64,000 nucleotides of DNA from Mucilaginibacter galii (GCF_014635825.1 NZ_BMDO01000011.1:1-64000); one strand, 5' to 3'. Shown: positions 16,619 to 26,075, numbered from the stretch's first letter. The notes: a model not told the origin generated them from the letters alone. Numbers and translations are program-made.

Positions 16619-16781
16619 GGCCCGTCCCAAACCCTCCCCGGGAGGGAGGGCTTTATGCAATACGCAACTCAAACTTTGACATTACATCAATAAGATATTG
16701 AGTATCTTAGCATCTTGTTTAAACAATATAAAATACCTGTAATTCAAAGCCCTCCCTCCCGGGGAGGGTTTGGGAGCGGCC
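16619..16781. repeat. MITE-like element with ~36-bp terminal inverted repeats
   Basis: The left end (GGCCCGTCCCAAACCCTCCC...) and right end (...GGGAGGGTTTGGGAGCGGCC) are inverted copies of ~36 bp with two mismatches. They surround ~90 bp of unrelated AT-rich DNA. There is no coding content. It sits immediately before ftsY, whose ATG is 12 nt after it, so the promoter of ftsY may be inside. Relatives lie at 17765, 21052, 53621 and 55022. Confidence 0.65.
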
Positions 16782-16792
16782 ACATATAATTT

Positions 16793-17758
16793 ATGGGATT
16801 ATTTGATTTTTTTAAGAAGAAAGAAAGCACACCTCAACAGCAAGAGGCGTTAGATACCGGTTTGGAGAAAACCAAGGACAACTTTTTTTCTAAGATAACC
16901 AAGGTCATAGCCGGTAAATCTACCGTTGATGATGATGTGCTGGATGATCTGGAAGAAGTGCTGGTAACCTCGGATGTAGGCGTAACCACTACCCTCAAGA
17001 TCATAGAGCGTATACAGGCTCGCGTAGCACGCGATAAATATGTAAGCACCTCCGAACTAAACACCCTGCTGCGCGATGAGATACAAAACCTCCTGGCCGA
17101 AAACAACAGCAACGATTTCAATAGCTTTGAGTACGGCAATCAAAAGCCGTATGTAATTATGGTAGTAGGAGTTAACGGCGTGGGTAAAACTACCACCATT
17201 GGCAAGTTGGCTCACCAGTTAAAGCAGGCCGGCAACAAGGTGGTTTTAGGCGCCGCCGATACTTTCCGCGCTGCTGCGGTAGACCAAATACAACTTTGGG
17301 GCGAACGTGTAGGCGTGCGCGTGGTGGCCCAGGCCATGGGGTCAGACCCAGCCTCGGTAGCTTATGATACCCTGCGTTCGGCCGTATCTAACGGCGATGA
17401 TGTAGCTATTATTGATACCGCAGGTCGCTTGCATAATAAGGTAGGCCTCATGAACGAGCTTACCAAAATTAAGAACGTGATGGAAAAGGTAATTCCCGGT
17501 GCCCCGCACGAAATTTTGCTGGTGCTGGATGCTTCTACCGGCCAAAACGCCATTGAGCAATGCAAGCAGTTTACCGAAGCTACCAACGTTAATGCCCTAG
17601 CCCTAACAAAGCTCGATGGCACGGCCAAAGGCGGTGTAGTGATAGGCATATCCGATCAGTTTAAAATCCCGGTTAAATACATCGGCGTAGGCGAAGGCAT
17701 GAATGATTTGCAGTTGTTTGACCGTAAGGGGTTTGTGAATAGCCTCTTTAATAAATAG
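16793..17758 (+). CDS. ftsY: signal recognition particle receptor FtsY
   Basis: FtsY is the membrane-associated SRP GTPase that docks ribosome-SRP complexes at the translocon. The short N terminus ([14 protein letters not shown]) has an amphipathic, membrane-binding character and lacks the long acidic domain of enterobacteria. The NG domain shows G1 [18 protein letters not shown], the [14 protein letters not shown] insertion motif, DTAGR and [11 protein letters not shown]. The length of 321 is normal for the phylum. It lies between two G/C-run inverted repeats and upstream of rimO. Confidence 0.97.
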   Translation: MGLFDFFKKKESTPQQQEALDTGLEKTKDNFFSKITKVIAGKSTVDDDVLDDLEEVLVTSDVGVTTTLKIIERIQARVARDKYVSTSELNTLLRDEIQNLLAENNSNDFNSFEYGNQKPYVIMVVGVNGVGKTTTIGKLAHQLKQAGNKVVLGAADTFRAAAVDQIQLWGERVGVRVVAQAMGSDPASVAYDTLRSAVSNGDDVAIIDTAGRLHNKVGLMNELTKIKNVMEKVIPGAPHEILLVLDASTGQNAIEQCKQFTEATNVNALALTKLDGTAKGGVVIGISDQFKIPVKYIGVGEGMNDLQLFDRKGFVNSLFNK

Positions 17759-17764
17759 TAAAAA

Positions 17765-17861
17765 CAGCCCCTCCCAAACCCTCCCCCGGGAGGGAGGGCT
17801 TTAAAATAATATACAAGTTCTTAAAAGTCTCCCCTCCCGGGGGAGATTTAGAGGGGGCTTC
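17765..17861. repeat. CCCTCCC/GGGAGGG inverted repeat pair between ftsY and rimO
   Basis: CCCCTCCCAAACCCTCCCCC...GGGAGGGCTTT (17765-17801) is followed after ~20 nt by a shorter CTCCCCTCCCGGGGGAG unit reading the other way. It is the same family as the MITE-like element upstream of ftsY. Confidence 0.65.
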
Positions 17862-17878
17862 GATAAGATAAGTGTTAT

Positions 17879-19213
17879 ATGAATACCAAAATAGCAAGTA
17901 AGCCCATCCTAACCGCCAAGCCCCGTGTAAACGTGGTTACTTTAGGCTGTTCTAAAAACATATACGACTCCGAAGTATTGATGGGTCAGCTCAAGGGACA
18001 GGCGTTTGATGTAGTTCACGAGGCCGAGCAGGTGAACAGCAATGATATTATTGTAATTAACACCTGCGGCTTTATCGATAACGCCAAGCAGGAGTCTATC
18101 GACACCATATTGCAATACAGCGAGCTAAAGGAACAAGGCAAAGTAGGTAAAGTAATTGTTACCGGTTGCCTATCTGAACGTTACAAACCCGAACTGGAAG
18201 CCGAAATTACCAACGTAGATGCTTACTTTGGCACTAACGATCTGCAAAACTTACTGCAAAGCGTTGGCGCTAACTATAAATATGAATTACTGGGCGAGCG
18301 TATGCTCACCACCCCGTCGCACTTTGCATACTTTAAAATAGCCGAGGGCTGTAACCGTCCTTGCTCTTTCTGCGCTATCCCGTTAATGCGCGGCAAGCAC
18401 GTGAGCACACCAATGGATCAGCTGGTGCAGCAGGCTACCAGCCTGGCCAAGCAAGGCACCAAAGAGCTCATCCTGCTTGCACAGGATCTCACCTATTACG
18501 GCCTGGATATTTACGGCAAACGTAATCTGGACGAATTGCTGCGCCGCTTAAGCGATGTAGATGGCATTGAGTGGATCCGTTTGCAGTATGCTTACCCATC
18601 AGGCTTTCCTATGGAAATACTGGATGCCATGAACGAGCGCAGTAATATTTGCAAATACCTGGATATGCCGTTGCAGCACATTACCGATAATATGCTGAAA
18701 TCGATGCGCCGCGGTACCACCAAGCAAAAAACCATTGACCTGGTAAATGCCATTCGCGATAAAGTACCGGGCATAGCCATGCGTACCACACTAATTACCG
18801 GTTACCCCGGCGAAACCTTGCAGGATTTTGAAGAGATGTATAACTGGGTTGAAGAAACTGAGTTTGACCGTTTGGGTTGCTTTACCTATTCGCATGAGGA
18901 AAAAACACATGCCCACAGCCTCATTGATGATGTGCCCGAAGAAATAAAGCAAGAGCGTGTAGAAGCCATTATGGAACTGCAGCAAGGAATCTCTTACGAA
19001 AAGAACCAGGAAAAAATTGGCAACACTTTCAAAGTATTGATCGATAAAATTGACGGTGGTTATTTAACCGGCCGTACCGAATATGATTCGCCGGAGGTGG
19101 ATAACGAGGTATTGATAGACGCTACACAACAATATGCTACCGTGGGTAGTTTTGTGAATGTAAAGATTGATAGTGCTGAGGACTTTGACCTTTATGGACA
19201 AATTGTAAAATAA
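17879..19213 (+). CDS. rimO: ribosomal protein S12 methylthiotransferase RimO
   Basis: This radical-SAM enzyme adds a methylthio group to the conserved Asp of S12 (D89 in E. coli). The N-terminal UPF0004 domain holds the auxiliary [4Fe-4S] with Cys24, Cys63 and Cys97. The radical-SAM motif CNRPCSFC has Cys158, 162 and 165. A C-terminal TRAM-like domain (IGNTFKVLIDKIDGGYLTGR...) starts at about 380. The VTLGCSKNIYDSE start segment separates RimO from MiaB, which has LGCQMN. It is 120 nt after ftsY, an arrangement common in Bacteroidota. Confidence 0.96.
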   Translation: MNTKIASKPILTAKPRVNVVTLGCSKNIYDSEVLMGQLKGQAFDVVHEAEQVNSNDIIVINTCGFIDNAKQESIDTILQYSELKEQGKVGKVIVTGCLSERYKPELEAEITNVDAYFGTNDLQNLLQSVGANYKYELLGERMLTTPSHFAYFKIAEGCNRPCSFCAIPLMRGKHVSTPMDQLVQQATSLAKQGTKELILLAQDLTYYGLDIYGKRNLDELLRRLSDVDGIEWIRLQYAYPSGFPMEILDAMNERSNICKYLDMPLQHITDNMLKSMRRGTTKQKTIDLVNAIRDKVPGIAMRTTLITGYPGETLQDFEEMYNWVEETEFDRLGCFTYSHEEKTHAHSLIDDVPEEIKQERVEAIMELQQGISYEKNQEKIGNTFKVLIDKIDGGYLTGRTEYDSPEVDNEVLIDATQQYATVGSFVNVKIDSAEDFDLYGQIVK

Positions 19214-19247
19214 TATACCTACATAGGAGCGTTATCAATAATGCTCC

Positions 19248-19255
19248 TACTTTTG
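19248..19255 (+). promoter_or_regulatory. -7 box for bshC, possibly leaderless
   Basis: TACTTTTG matches TAnnTTTG and ends 6 nt before the ATG at 19262. This argues against the upstream in-frame ATG at 19241, which precedes the box. Confidence 0.5.
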
Positions 19256-19261
19256 AAAGCT

Positions 19262-20863
19262 ATGGACGCTACCTGTATTGATTATCAAGAGACCGGCTAT
19301 TTCTCTAAAACGGTTATCGACTATTTAGACGATATACCCGAGCTCAAATCATTCTACAGTTACCGCCCCGATCTAAAAGGCTTCTCTGAATTACTTGAAA
19401 ACAAACAGGTAACAGCCAACCGAGAGCTGCTTGCTCAGGTATTAACAGAACAATACACCAAATCTGGTAATCCCGAACTACCTTTCCTGTCGACAGTACA
19501 AGCCAACATTGACCTGCTTAAACAGGATAACGCTTATACTATTACCACCGGTCACCAGTTAAATGTGTTTACAGGTCCTCTATATTTTCTCTACAAAATT
19601 GTAACGGCTATTAAGCTGTGCCGACAGTTAGAGGAAGCTTATCCTGACAAAAAATTTGTACCAGTATACTGGATGGCTTCAGAAGATCATGATTTTGCCG
19701 AGATCAACTATACCAACATTGGCCACAAAAAAATTCAGTGGAACGAGCAGGTAAGCGGTGCCACCGGCAGGCTTAATATTAAAACCTTTCGGGAGTGCTT
19801 AAACCAATACAAGGGTGTTTTAGGGTTGGAAGGCCATGCTGCCGATTTAGCCGCCATAGTAGAAACCGCCTACGGCCAACATCAAACCCTGGCCGATGCC
19901 ATGCGCTACCTGGTTAACGCCCTGTTTGGCCAATACGGCTTGGTTATTATCGATGCCGACGATGCGCGCCTAAAAAAAGAGTTCGCAGGCATCATCAAGC
20001 AAGATATTATTGAGCAAAACAGCTTTAAGCTTATTACCCAAAGCAATACGCTGCTGCAAACCTTGGGCGTGCATACCCAGGTGAACCCACGGGAGATCAA
20101 CTTTTTTTACCTGCAAAATAACCTTCGCGAGCGACTGGTGCAAGAAGGGGAACAATATCATGTGTTGAATACTGAGATCCGTTTTTCGAAAGAAGAATTG
20201 GAGCAGGAAATTGATGCACACCCCGAGCGCTTTAGCCCTAACGTGGTAATGCGCCCTATGTACCAGGAATACATATTGCCTAACCTGGCTTATATTGGCG
20301 GTGGTGCCGAAGTGGTTTACTGGCTGCAATTGAAAGCCAACTTTGATTATTATGGTGTTACTTTCCCTATCTTAATACTACGCAACTCGGGCTTGGTTAT
20401 CCGTAAGGAAACTACGGCCAAAGTGCAGAAAATGGAATTGACCGCTGCACAGTTATTTAAAGATACCGATACTATTAAAAACGAATGGGTAAAAACGCAT
20501 ACCCAGCATGATCTTTCGCTTAAAGAAGAGTGGCGCGAATTGCAATGCATTTTTGAAAAGCTAAAGCTGCGTGCCCACAAAATAGATCCTACTTTAAGCC
20601 CCTCTACCAGTGCAGTACAGGCCCGCTTAAAAAAGGCCATTGATAACCTCGAAACCAAGCTGGTTAAAGCTGAAAAGCGCAATTACGATACCCGCCTGCA
20701 GCAGATCGAAGCGATAAAACAGGAGATTTTCCCTAAGAATAGCCTACAGGAACGCAGCGAGAATTTCGGATTACTTTATGTAAAATGGGGACAGCTTTTT
20801 ATAGATGAGCTCATCCGCAATTTTGAACCGCTGGACTTTAAATTTACCGTACTTTCAGAGTAG
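19262..20863 (+). CDS. bshC: bacillithiol biosynthesis cysteine-adding enzyme BshC
   Basis: BshC is the last enzyme of bacillithiol synthesis and joins cysteine to glucosaminyl-malate. Typical segments are the N-terminal SFYSYRPDLKGFSELL, TITTGHQLNVFTGPLYFLYKI (~97-117) and FVPVYWMASEDHDFAEINYT (Rossmann core), and the coiled-coil at ~425-480 that mediates dimers in the family. The 533-residue length is standard. I chose ATG 19262, because the 7 extra codons lie across the promoter box. The convergent neighbour is a bacilliredoxin, which uses the same thiol. Confidence 0.95.
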   Translation: MDATCIDYQETGYFSKTVIDYLDDIPELKSFYSYRPDLKGFSELLENKQVTANRELLAQVLTEQYTKSGNPELPFLSTVQANIDLLKQDNAYTITTGHQLNVFTGPLYFLYKIVTAIKLCRQLEEAYPDKKFVPVYWMASEDHDFAEINYTNIGHKKIQWNEQVSGATGRLNIKTFRECLNQYKGVLGLEGHAADLAAIVETAYGQHQTLADAMRYLVNALFGQYGLVIIDADDARLKKEFAGIIKQDIIEQNSFKLITQSNTLLQTLGVHTQVNPREINFFYLQNNLRERLVQEGEQYHVLNTEIRFSKEELEQEIDAHPERFSPNVVMRPMYQEYILPNLAYIGGGAEVVYWLQLKANFDYYGVTFPILILRNSGLVIRKETTAKVQKMELTAAQLFKDTDTIKNEWVKTHTQHDLSLKEEWRELQCIFEKLKLRAHKIDPTLSPSTSAVQARLKKAIDNLETKLVKAEKRNYDTRLQQIEAIKQEIFPKNSLQERSENFGLLYVKWGQLFIDELIRNFEPLDFKFTVLSE

Positions 20864-20885
20864 GTCTAATCTTTTCACTCCTCCG

Positions 20886-20908
20886 TCATGCCGATGAATA
20901 TCGGCATC
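20886..20908. repeat. GTCATGCCGA hairpin element
   Basis: GTCATGCCGATGAATATCGGCATCTC forms a short hairpin (ATGCCGAT/ATCGGCAT). It resembles the larger GTCATGCTGAAC...GTTCGGCATGAC inverted repeat at 59417. It lies between the convergent bshC and bacilliredoxin genes. Confidence 0.4.
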
Positions 20909-20996
20909 TCATCAAGAAAGGCAACATCGAATTCACTTATTAACTGTCATAGGGGATCCCAACAACGCTTGGCATATTATACTCTAAATAGTATCT

Positions 20997-21040
20997 AAAA
21001 AAAAAGAAAACCGCCATCAGCTTTAAGGCCAATGGCGGTT
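20997..21040 (-). terminator. terminator of bacilliredoxin gene
   Basis: AACCGCCAT (21009-21017) pairs with ATGGCGGTT (21032-21040). On the minus strand the stem is followed by TTTTCTTTTTTTTT. It lies ~47 nt after the stop codon, beyond a CCCTCCC-family hairpin. Confidence 0.75.
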
Positions 21041-21051
21041 CAAATGTATTT

Positions 21052-21088
21052 AAAGCCCTCCCTCCCGGGGAGGGTTTGGGAGGGGCTT
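21052..21088. repeat. CCCTCCC/GGGAGGG hairpin touching a stop codon
   Basis: AAAGCCCTCCCTCCCGGGGA...GGGTTTGGGAGGGGCTT matches the right end of the MITE-like element at 16746-16781. Its last bases overlap the bacilliredoxin stop codon (21087-21089). Confidence 0.65.
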
Positions 21089-21497
21089 AGCAGTATTGAT
21101 CAAAAGCATCCATCAGGTTATCCGCAATCATTTGTGCCGGGCGACCTTCAATTTGATGACGTTCTATCATATGTACCAACTCACCGTTTTTGAACAATGC
21201 CATAGCTGGCGATGATGGTGGGTAAGGCAACATGTAACGGCGTGCTTCGTTAACAGCATCTGCTTCCATACCGGCAAATACGGTTACCAATTTATCGGGG
21301 CGTTTGCCGTTTTGAGCAGCCATTTTAGCAGCCGGACGAGCCATAGCAGCAGCACAACCACAAACCGAGTTTACCATTACAAATACGGTTCCTTCGCTTT
21401 CAACGGCATTTTTAACTTCCTCAGCATCTTTCAATTCCTGAAAGCCGGCGTTGGTTAAATCGGCCCGCATTGGAGCCACTAAATATTCTGGATACAT
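21087..21497 (-). CDS. bacilliredoxin (BrxA/BrxB, YphP/YqiW family)
   Basis: The 136-residue thioredoxin-fold protein removes bacillithiol from mixed disulfides on proteins. The active site is the CGC motif at residues 46-48 (NSVCGCAAAMARPA), and the family start YPEYLVAPMRADLTNAGFQEL is intact. The length is exactly that of BrxA/B, and the C-terminal Cys136 is conserved in many members. Brx-A and Brx-B cannot be told apart by eye. It converges with bshC, so synthesis and use of bacillithiol are adjacent. Confidence 0.93.
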   Translation of the reverse strand: MYPEYLVAPMRADLTNAGFQELKDAEEVKNAVESEGTVFVMVNSVCGCAAAMARPAAKMAAQNGKRPDKLVTVFAGMEADAVNEARRYMLPYPPSSPAMALFKNGELVHMIERHQIEGRPAQMIADNLMDAFDQYC

Positions 21498-21683
21498 GGT
21501 AGTAATTTTAAATTATCAATTACAAAAATACTTAAACGCTGCTTAAAAAAATTACCTTGTCAAAATATTAACATTTTGCTGACGTTTACCATAGACCAAA
21601 CTGAATGTAGCCGGTATATTAAAGCCCTGCTAACATTAAGTAAGTGTTAATCCCCCTTGATTAATTAAATTTTTAACTATTGC

Positions 21684-22568
21684 ATGAACTTTAAATCCTC
21701 AAATTTAAGTAGCGAACGTGTTGTGGATGGAAACCGGCTCAACAAAAAAGTACAAATTAAGGCCGCCTACATCAATCGCTTAAAAGCAGTTACTGCTCTA
21801 TGTTTTGCCCTTATTGTTACCTTACTGGTCACCATTTTTCAACTCCGCGAACGTAACTATAAGCACCAGGCCGAAAATGCCCGCCTGAACGCCAAGGTGA
21901 CCGCCATGCAAACCCAAATTGACGATGAGGCGGCCAAGCTTGATTTGATATCGGCCGAGAAGGACAGCACGAGCAACAAAGCGCTGACTTATATTGAAGG
22001 CATCCAATCTAAATTAGGTAAGATCAATAACTATTTAACCAAGCGCGGCCTGCATGGCATCTCTTTTAAAACGGTTAAAACCGCTGCTAAAGCAAAAGAT
22101 AAAGAGAACGGCTACGTACAGCTTTACAAAAAGTATAATCGTTACCTTGATAAACTGGTAGATAACATTGCGCTGATGCCCATGGGTTACCCGCGTGTAA
22201 GCGATTTCACCTCGCTATTTGGACAGCGCAACAACCCATTTAATAGCGAAGGCGGCGAGTTTCACCCCGGTCTTGATTTTAAAGGCAAAACCGGCGATCC
22301 GGTTAAATGCACCGCCAGCGGAAGGGTAATTTTTACCGGCCGGGCCGGAGGTTACGGCAACTGCGTACGCATACGTCACACTAATAATTTGGAAACCTGG
22401 TATGGCCACCTATCGCGCATTACAGTTAAAGAAGGCCAGCAGGTTATGCTTGGCCAACTCATAGGCAAGGTAGGATCTACCGGCCGCTCCACCGGCCCGC
22501 ACCTGCATTACGAAGTACGCCGCAACGGTAAAGCGGTTAACCCCAAGCAATATTTGAGCTTAAATTAG
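21684..22568 (+). CDS. M23 family metallopeptidase, membrane-anchored
   Basis: The 294-residue protein has a cytosolic N terminus, one membrane helix (~34-53) and a coiled coil (~55-90, with ENARLNAKVTAMQTQIDDEA). A linker and a C-terminal LytM-type M23 domain follow. The zinc ligands His194 and Asp198 (HPGLD) and the HxH at 273-275 (GPHLHYEV) are present, as is the active-site His242 (WYGHLS), so it looks catalytically competent. It should cut peptidoglycan cross-bridges in the periplasm, as for envelope remodelling or division. It is monocistronic and followed by an inverted repeat. Confidence 0.92.
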   Translation: MNFKSSNLSSERVVDGNRLNKKVQIKAAYINRLKAVTALCFALIVTLLVTIFQLRERNYKHQAENARLNAKVTAMQTQIDDEAAKLDLISAEKDSTSNKALTYIEGIQSKLGKINNYLTKRGLHGISFKTVKTAAKAKDKENGYVQLYKKYNRYLDKLVDNIALMPMGYPRVSDFTSLFGQRNNPFNSEGGEFHPGLDFKGKTGDPVKCTASGRVIFTGRAGGYGNCVRIRHTNNLETWYGHLSRITVKEGQQVMLGQLIGKVGSTGRSTGPHLHYEVRRNGKAVNPKQYLSLN

Positions 22569-22570
22569 GG

Positions 22571-22717
22571 TTAGAATCAAGAATACAGAGTCAAGAGTAC
22601 AGAATTAAACTTATCTAGTAAGGGTGACAGAAGCAACCTTTCTTATCATTTACAATTGTAATGTCACGGTAATTTTCACTCTATATTCTTGACTCTGTAT
22701 TCCTGACTCTCATTCCT
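22571..22717. repeat. GTTAGAATCAAGAATACAGAGTCAAG inverted repeat
   Basis: The left arm 22569-22606 (GTTAGAATCAAGAATACAG..., GAGTCAAGAGTACAGAAT) is an imperfect reverse copy of the right arm 22681-22719 (ATTCTTGACTCTGTATTCC..., CTCATTCCTAAC). About 75 bp of unrelated DNA lies between them. Related CAAGAGTCAAG tracts occur at 2090-2125, 13529-13558 and 33738-33766. Confidence 0.6.
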
Positions 22718-22722
22718 AACAC

Positions 22723-22753
22723 TTGTTTACCACCTCATTATTAATTACTTTTG
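22723..22753 (+). promoter_or_regulatory. promoter of ahcY
   Basis: TTG at 22723-22725 and TACTTTTG at 22746-22753 are separated by 20 nt, matching the Bacteroidota consensus. The expected start is near 22760, giving a leader of ~13 nt to ATG 22773. Confidence 0.7.
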
Positions 22754-22772
22754 CATCTCAAAATCATTCCAT

Positions 22773-24089
22773 ATGTCATCAGTAGAAACAAGCTACGTAC
22801 AATCAAAAGTTAAAGACATGTCGCTGGCCGAATGGGGCCGCAAAGAAATAGGCCTGGCCGAAGCAGAAATGCCAGGCTTAATGGCGCTGCGTGCCGAGTT
22901 TGGCGCTTCTAAACCATTGGCTGGTGCCCGCATTGCCGGTTGCCTGCACATGACCATTCAAACTGCTGTTTTAATTGAAACCTTAGTAGAACTGGGTGCC
23001 GAAGTTACCTGGTCGAGCTGCAATATTTTCTCTACACAAGACCACGCTGCTGCGGCCATTGCTGCTGCAGGTATCCAGGTTTATGCCTGGAAAGGTTTAT
23101 CTGAAGAAGATTTTAACTGGTGTATAGAGCAAACTTTATTTTTTGGTGAAGACCGCAAGCCATTAAACATGATATTGGATGATGGCGGCGATTTAACCAA
23201 CATGGTGTTAGATCAGTTTCCTGAATTAGTTGCCGAAATTAAAGGTCTGTCAGAAGAAACCACTACCGGTGTACACCGCTTATACGAGCGCGTTAAAAAT
23301 GGCACCCTGCTTATGCCGGCTATCAACGTTAACGACTCTGTTACCAAATCAAAATTCGATAACAAATATGGTTGCCGCGAATCTTTGGTTGATGCCATCC
23401 GCCGTGCTACCGATGTAATGATGGCTGGTAAAGTAGCTGTTGTTTGCGGTTATGGTGATGTAGGTAAAGGTTCGGCCGATTCACTGCGTAATGCAGGTGT
23501 TCGTGTTATTGTTACCGAAATTGACCCTATCTGTGCGCTGCAAGCTGCTATGGAAGGTTTTGAAGTGAAAAAATTAGGCACTGCCATAGCTGAAGCCGAC
23601 ATTGTGGTAACCGCTACAGGTAACTGCAACATTGTACGCGAAGAACATTTCCGCGCCTTGAAAGATAAAGCCATCGTTTGTAACATTGGCCACTTCGATA
23701 ACGAAATTGATATGGCCTGGTTAAACGGCACTTATGGCGATAGCAAAATTGAAATTAAACCACAGGTTGATAAATATACCATTGAAGGTAAAGACGTAAT
23801 TGTATTAGCCGAAGGCCGTTTGGTAAATTTAGGTTGTGCAACAGGTCACCCAAGCTTTGTAATGTCTAACTCGTTCACTAACCAAACGTTAGCACAATTA
23901 GAGTTATGGACAAATGCAGCTGCTTACGAAAACAAGGTATACACTCTACCTAAACACTTAGACGAAAAAGTTGCCCGTTTACACTTAGCCAAAATTGGTG
24001 TAGAACTGGAAGTACTTGACCAATACCAAGCCGAATACATTGGCGTAACAGTTGAAGGTCCGTTTAAACCGGAGTATTACAGATATTAA
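22773..24089 (+). CDS. ahcY: adenosylhomocysteinase
   Basis: This enzyme hydrolyses S-adenosylhomocysteine to adenosine and homocysteine and thereby relieves product inhibition of methyltransferases. The NAD+-binding glycine-rich loop [10 protein letters not shown] is at 226-235. Substrate residues are in DDGGDLT (136-142) and [13 protein letters not shown] (185-197). The C-terminal PFKPEYYRY is the tail that closes the neighbouring subunit's NAD site. It lacks the ~40-residue insert of some bacterial members. It is monocistronic, with a good promoter and a terminator. Confidence 0.98.
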   Translation: MSSVETSYVQSKVKDMSLAEWGRKEIGLAEAEMPGLMALRAEFGASKPLAGARIAGCLHMTIQTAVLIETLVELGAEVTWSSCNIFSTQDHAAAAIAAAGIQVYAWKGLSEEDFNWCIEQTLFFGEDRKPLNMILDDGGDLTNMVLDQFPELVAEIKGLSEETTTGVHRLYERVKNGTLLMPAINVNDSVTKSKFDNKYGCRESLVDAIRRATDVMMAGKVAVVCGYGDVGKGSADSLRNAGVRVIVTEIDPICALQAAMEGFEVKKLGTAIAEADIVVTATGNCNIVREEHFRALKDKAIVCNIGHFDNEIDMAWLNGTYGDSKIEIKPQVDKYTIEGKDVIVLAEGRLVNLGCATGHPSFVMSNSFTNQTLAQLELWTNAAAYENKVYTLPKHLDEKVARLHLAKIGVELEVLDQYQAEYIGVTVEGPFKPEYYRY

Positions 24090-24109
24090 TCTGCAGTTAT
24101 AACATAATA

Positions 24110-24148
24110 GAAAAGGGGTATGATTCGTGATCATCCCCCTTTCTTTTT
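24110..24148 (+). terminator. terminator of ahcY
   Basis: GAAAAGGGG-TATGAT-tcgtg-ATCAT-CCCCCTTTC forms a nested hairpin followed by CTTTTTT. It lies ~20 nt after the stop codon. Confidence 0.85.
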
Positions 24149-24165
24149 TATAATGTTTGAGTAAC

Positions 24166-24498
24166 TTATACTTCCTTCTCAACTACTACCGCAGTGCCAT
24201 AGGCTAATACCTCGGTAATACCCTGCATTACCTCATTGGCATCGTAACGCATGTTAATAATAGCATTGGCACCAATAGCAGCAGCGTGTTGTATCAACAA
24301 CTGGTAAGCTTCCTCGCGGGTACGCTCACACAGCTCCACATAAATAGATAGGCGGCCACCAAATAACGACTGCAAGCCACCTGCAATATTACCCAGTGCA
24401 CTGCGGCTGCGTACGGTAATGCCACGCACCACACCCAGGTGCTTTACTACTTTGTAGCCGTCTAAACCGGTGCTGGTGGTAATTAATGAAGTATCCAT
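24166..24498 (-). CDS. YbjQ/UPF0145 family protein
   Basis: The 110-residue protein of the YbjQ (DUF74) family forms pentamers in known structures. Conserved segments are TSTGLDGYKVVKHLGVVRGI, NIAGGLQSLFGGRLSIYVEL and the C-terminal AIGANAIINMRYDANEV. The family is sometimes described as heavy-metal-binding, but no clear metal cluster of Cys/His is present here and no activity is proven. It is monocistronic and converges with ahcY. Confidence 0.92.
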   Translation of the reverse strand: MDTSLITTSTGLDGYKVVKHLGVVRGITVRSRSALGNIAGGLQSLFGGRLSIYVELCERTREEAYQLLIQHAAAIGANAIINMRYDANEVMQGITEVLAYGTAVVVEKEV

Positions 24499-24706
24499 AA
24501 TCTATAATTTTAATTTATAGATGAAGATAAGCTTTGATTGTTACGCATCAACAATAATATCATTGTATTTCGGGGGTTTAAGTTGATAGTATTTATCTAA
24601 GCACATCCTTATTAAGTGTTGAGTTTCGGGGAGAAATGTTAAAGAATGTGAAATAAAATCTTAGTGTTGATATGGCTTTTAACTTGGCCTGAAATTTCAA
24701 ATTAAC

Positions 24707-25282
24707 ATGAAGCCATTTCTTATTCTCACCCTCTGCGTATTAAGCACTGCAATTTTTCAAGGCTGTAAAAAAGACAGTACAGACGCAGATACCACGACCA
24801 CCACAACCGAAACACCCATACTGCAGGCCTACATAGGCGGCACTGTATGGACACCCGATACGCTAACCACCACCCTGGTGCACAATGCCGCAACCAGCAG
24901 CAAAGTGCTTACCTGCACCGGTACCAAGAGCCAGAAAAGAATTGTATTTTCCATTAAGCAGTCGAGCGCCGTTAATGATAGCAGCTTCCCTGTGGCTACT
25001 TATAATGTAGATGGCAGCAGCAATGTAAATATGTCTTACTATACCCAACAGCTAACCACGGCCGGTCTTTACGATTTTGTACTTTATGGAACCGCACAAG
25101 CCGGATCGGGCACTATTACCATTACTTCGGTAGATACGGCCAATAAAACCATAACCGGCACTTACAGCTTTATCTCAAGTAAATTAAACTATGATGCTGA
25201 GGGCAACTATGAATCAATTACGTTGGCTGCCATTACTACGGGCGTATTTAATGCCATGCCATACACGTTTGCCAGTAACTAA
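24707..25282 (+). CDS. secreted lipoprotein (191 aa), DUF6252-like
   Basis: The signal peptide MKPFLILTLCVLSTAIFQGC ends in a lipobox with Cys20; KKD follows, then a Thr-rich spacer. The mature part (~45-191) is all-beta in appearance, with AYIGGTVWTPDTLTTTLV and a run of TITSVDTANKTITGTYSF typical of small Bacteroidota lipoproteins grouped near DUF6252. It is probably anchored in the outer membrane. The function is unknown. It stands alone; the gene after it is on the other strand and begins 4 nt beyond its stop. Confidence 0.8.
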   Translation: MKPFLILTLCVLSTAIFQGCKKDSTDADTTTTTTETPILQAYIGGTVWTPDTLTTTLVHNAATSSKVLTCTGTKSQKRIVFSIKQSSAVNDSSFPVATYNVDGSSNVNMSYYTQQLTTAGLYDFVLYGTAQAGSGTITITSVDTANKTITGTYSFISSKLNYDAEGNYESITLAAITTGVFNAMPYTFASN

Positions 25283-25285
25283 ACA

Positions 25286-26014
25286 CTACAAATACAATTG
25301 CACCATCTGCCGCCAAAAGCGCGGTAGATGGGCGTTGCCTTCCCACTCATAAAAACTGTGGTCTATATCTTTTTCGTGGAGTATATGGCTAAACTGCAAA
25401 GTGCTGGGGTAAAACGGATCTTCTTTACCAATAGCTATAACTATTTCCATTAGCCGTATAGCCTTTAGGCGGGCATATTGTTCCAAATCGGCCATGTAAT
25501 GCTGCGGCGTATTCAGGAAAATTTGCTGGTTACGAAAGCCATCAAACAGGTCGTCATAATTTTCCAACTGCATGGTAAGGTCATACCGCCCGCTCAGGCT
25601 TACTACCTTGCTAAATACCTGCGGGTGGCGTAAAGCAATATTCATGGCATGAAAAGCACCCATGCTGCAACCGGCTACCTGTGTATCGGTAATACCAATA
25701 TGCTTTTGCATAAATGGCACAACTTCCTCAAGTATGTAATTTTCATACTGCAGGTGTCGGTTTATGCGTTGCGAAGGTTCAATGTCTTTATTATAAAAGC
25801 TTTCGGCATCAATGCTGTCCACACAAAACAGCATGAGTTCGCCCTTATTTATACGCTCGCGCACGCCGCCAACTACGCCCCAGTCTTCATAATCGTAAAA
25901 GCGGGCCATACGCGTTGGGAAAAACAGGATAGCACGGCCGGCATGGCCAAAAACCAATAGTTCCATGTCGCGTTGCAAATTGCTGCTAAACCATTTATGA
26001 TAGGCTCTTTCCAT
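25286..26014 (-). CDS. esterase (alpha/beta hydrolase, putative esterase family)
   Basis: This 242-residue single-domain hydrolase resembles the esterase D/antigen 85 group. The nucleophile elbow is GCSMG at 115-119 with Ser117. IGKEDPFYP near residue 200 and GNAHLPRFW near 230 supply the probable Asp and His. No signal peptide is present, so it is cytosolic. It is followed by, and divergent in function from, the SGNH hydrolase gene upstream on the same strand (62-nt gap), so the two could form an ester-hydrolase unit. The substrate cannot be read from sequence. Confidence 0.85.
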   Translation of the reverse strand: MERAYHKWFSSNLQRDMELLVFGHAGRAILFFPTRMARFYDYEDWGVVGGVRERINKGELMLFCVDSIDAESFYNKDIEPSQRINRHLQYENYILEEVVPFMQKHIGITDTQVAGCSMGAFHAMNIALRHPQVFSKVVSLSGRYDLTMQLENYDDLFDGFRNQQIFLNTPQHYMADLEQYARLKAIRLMEIVIAIGKEDPFYPSTLQFSHILHEKDIDHSFYEWEGNAHLPRFWRQMVQLYL

Positions 26015-26075
26015 TGTTGGCTTTGTGTTAGCGTGAATATCTGAACTCTAATGTTACCTGCACATGAAATAGCTG

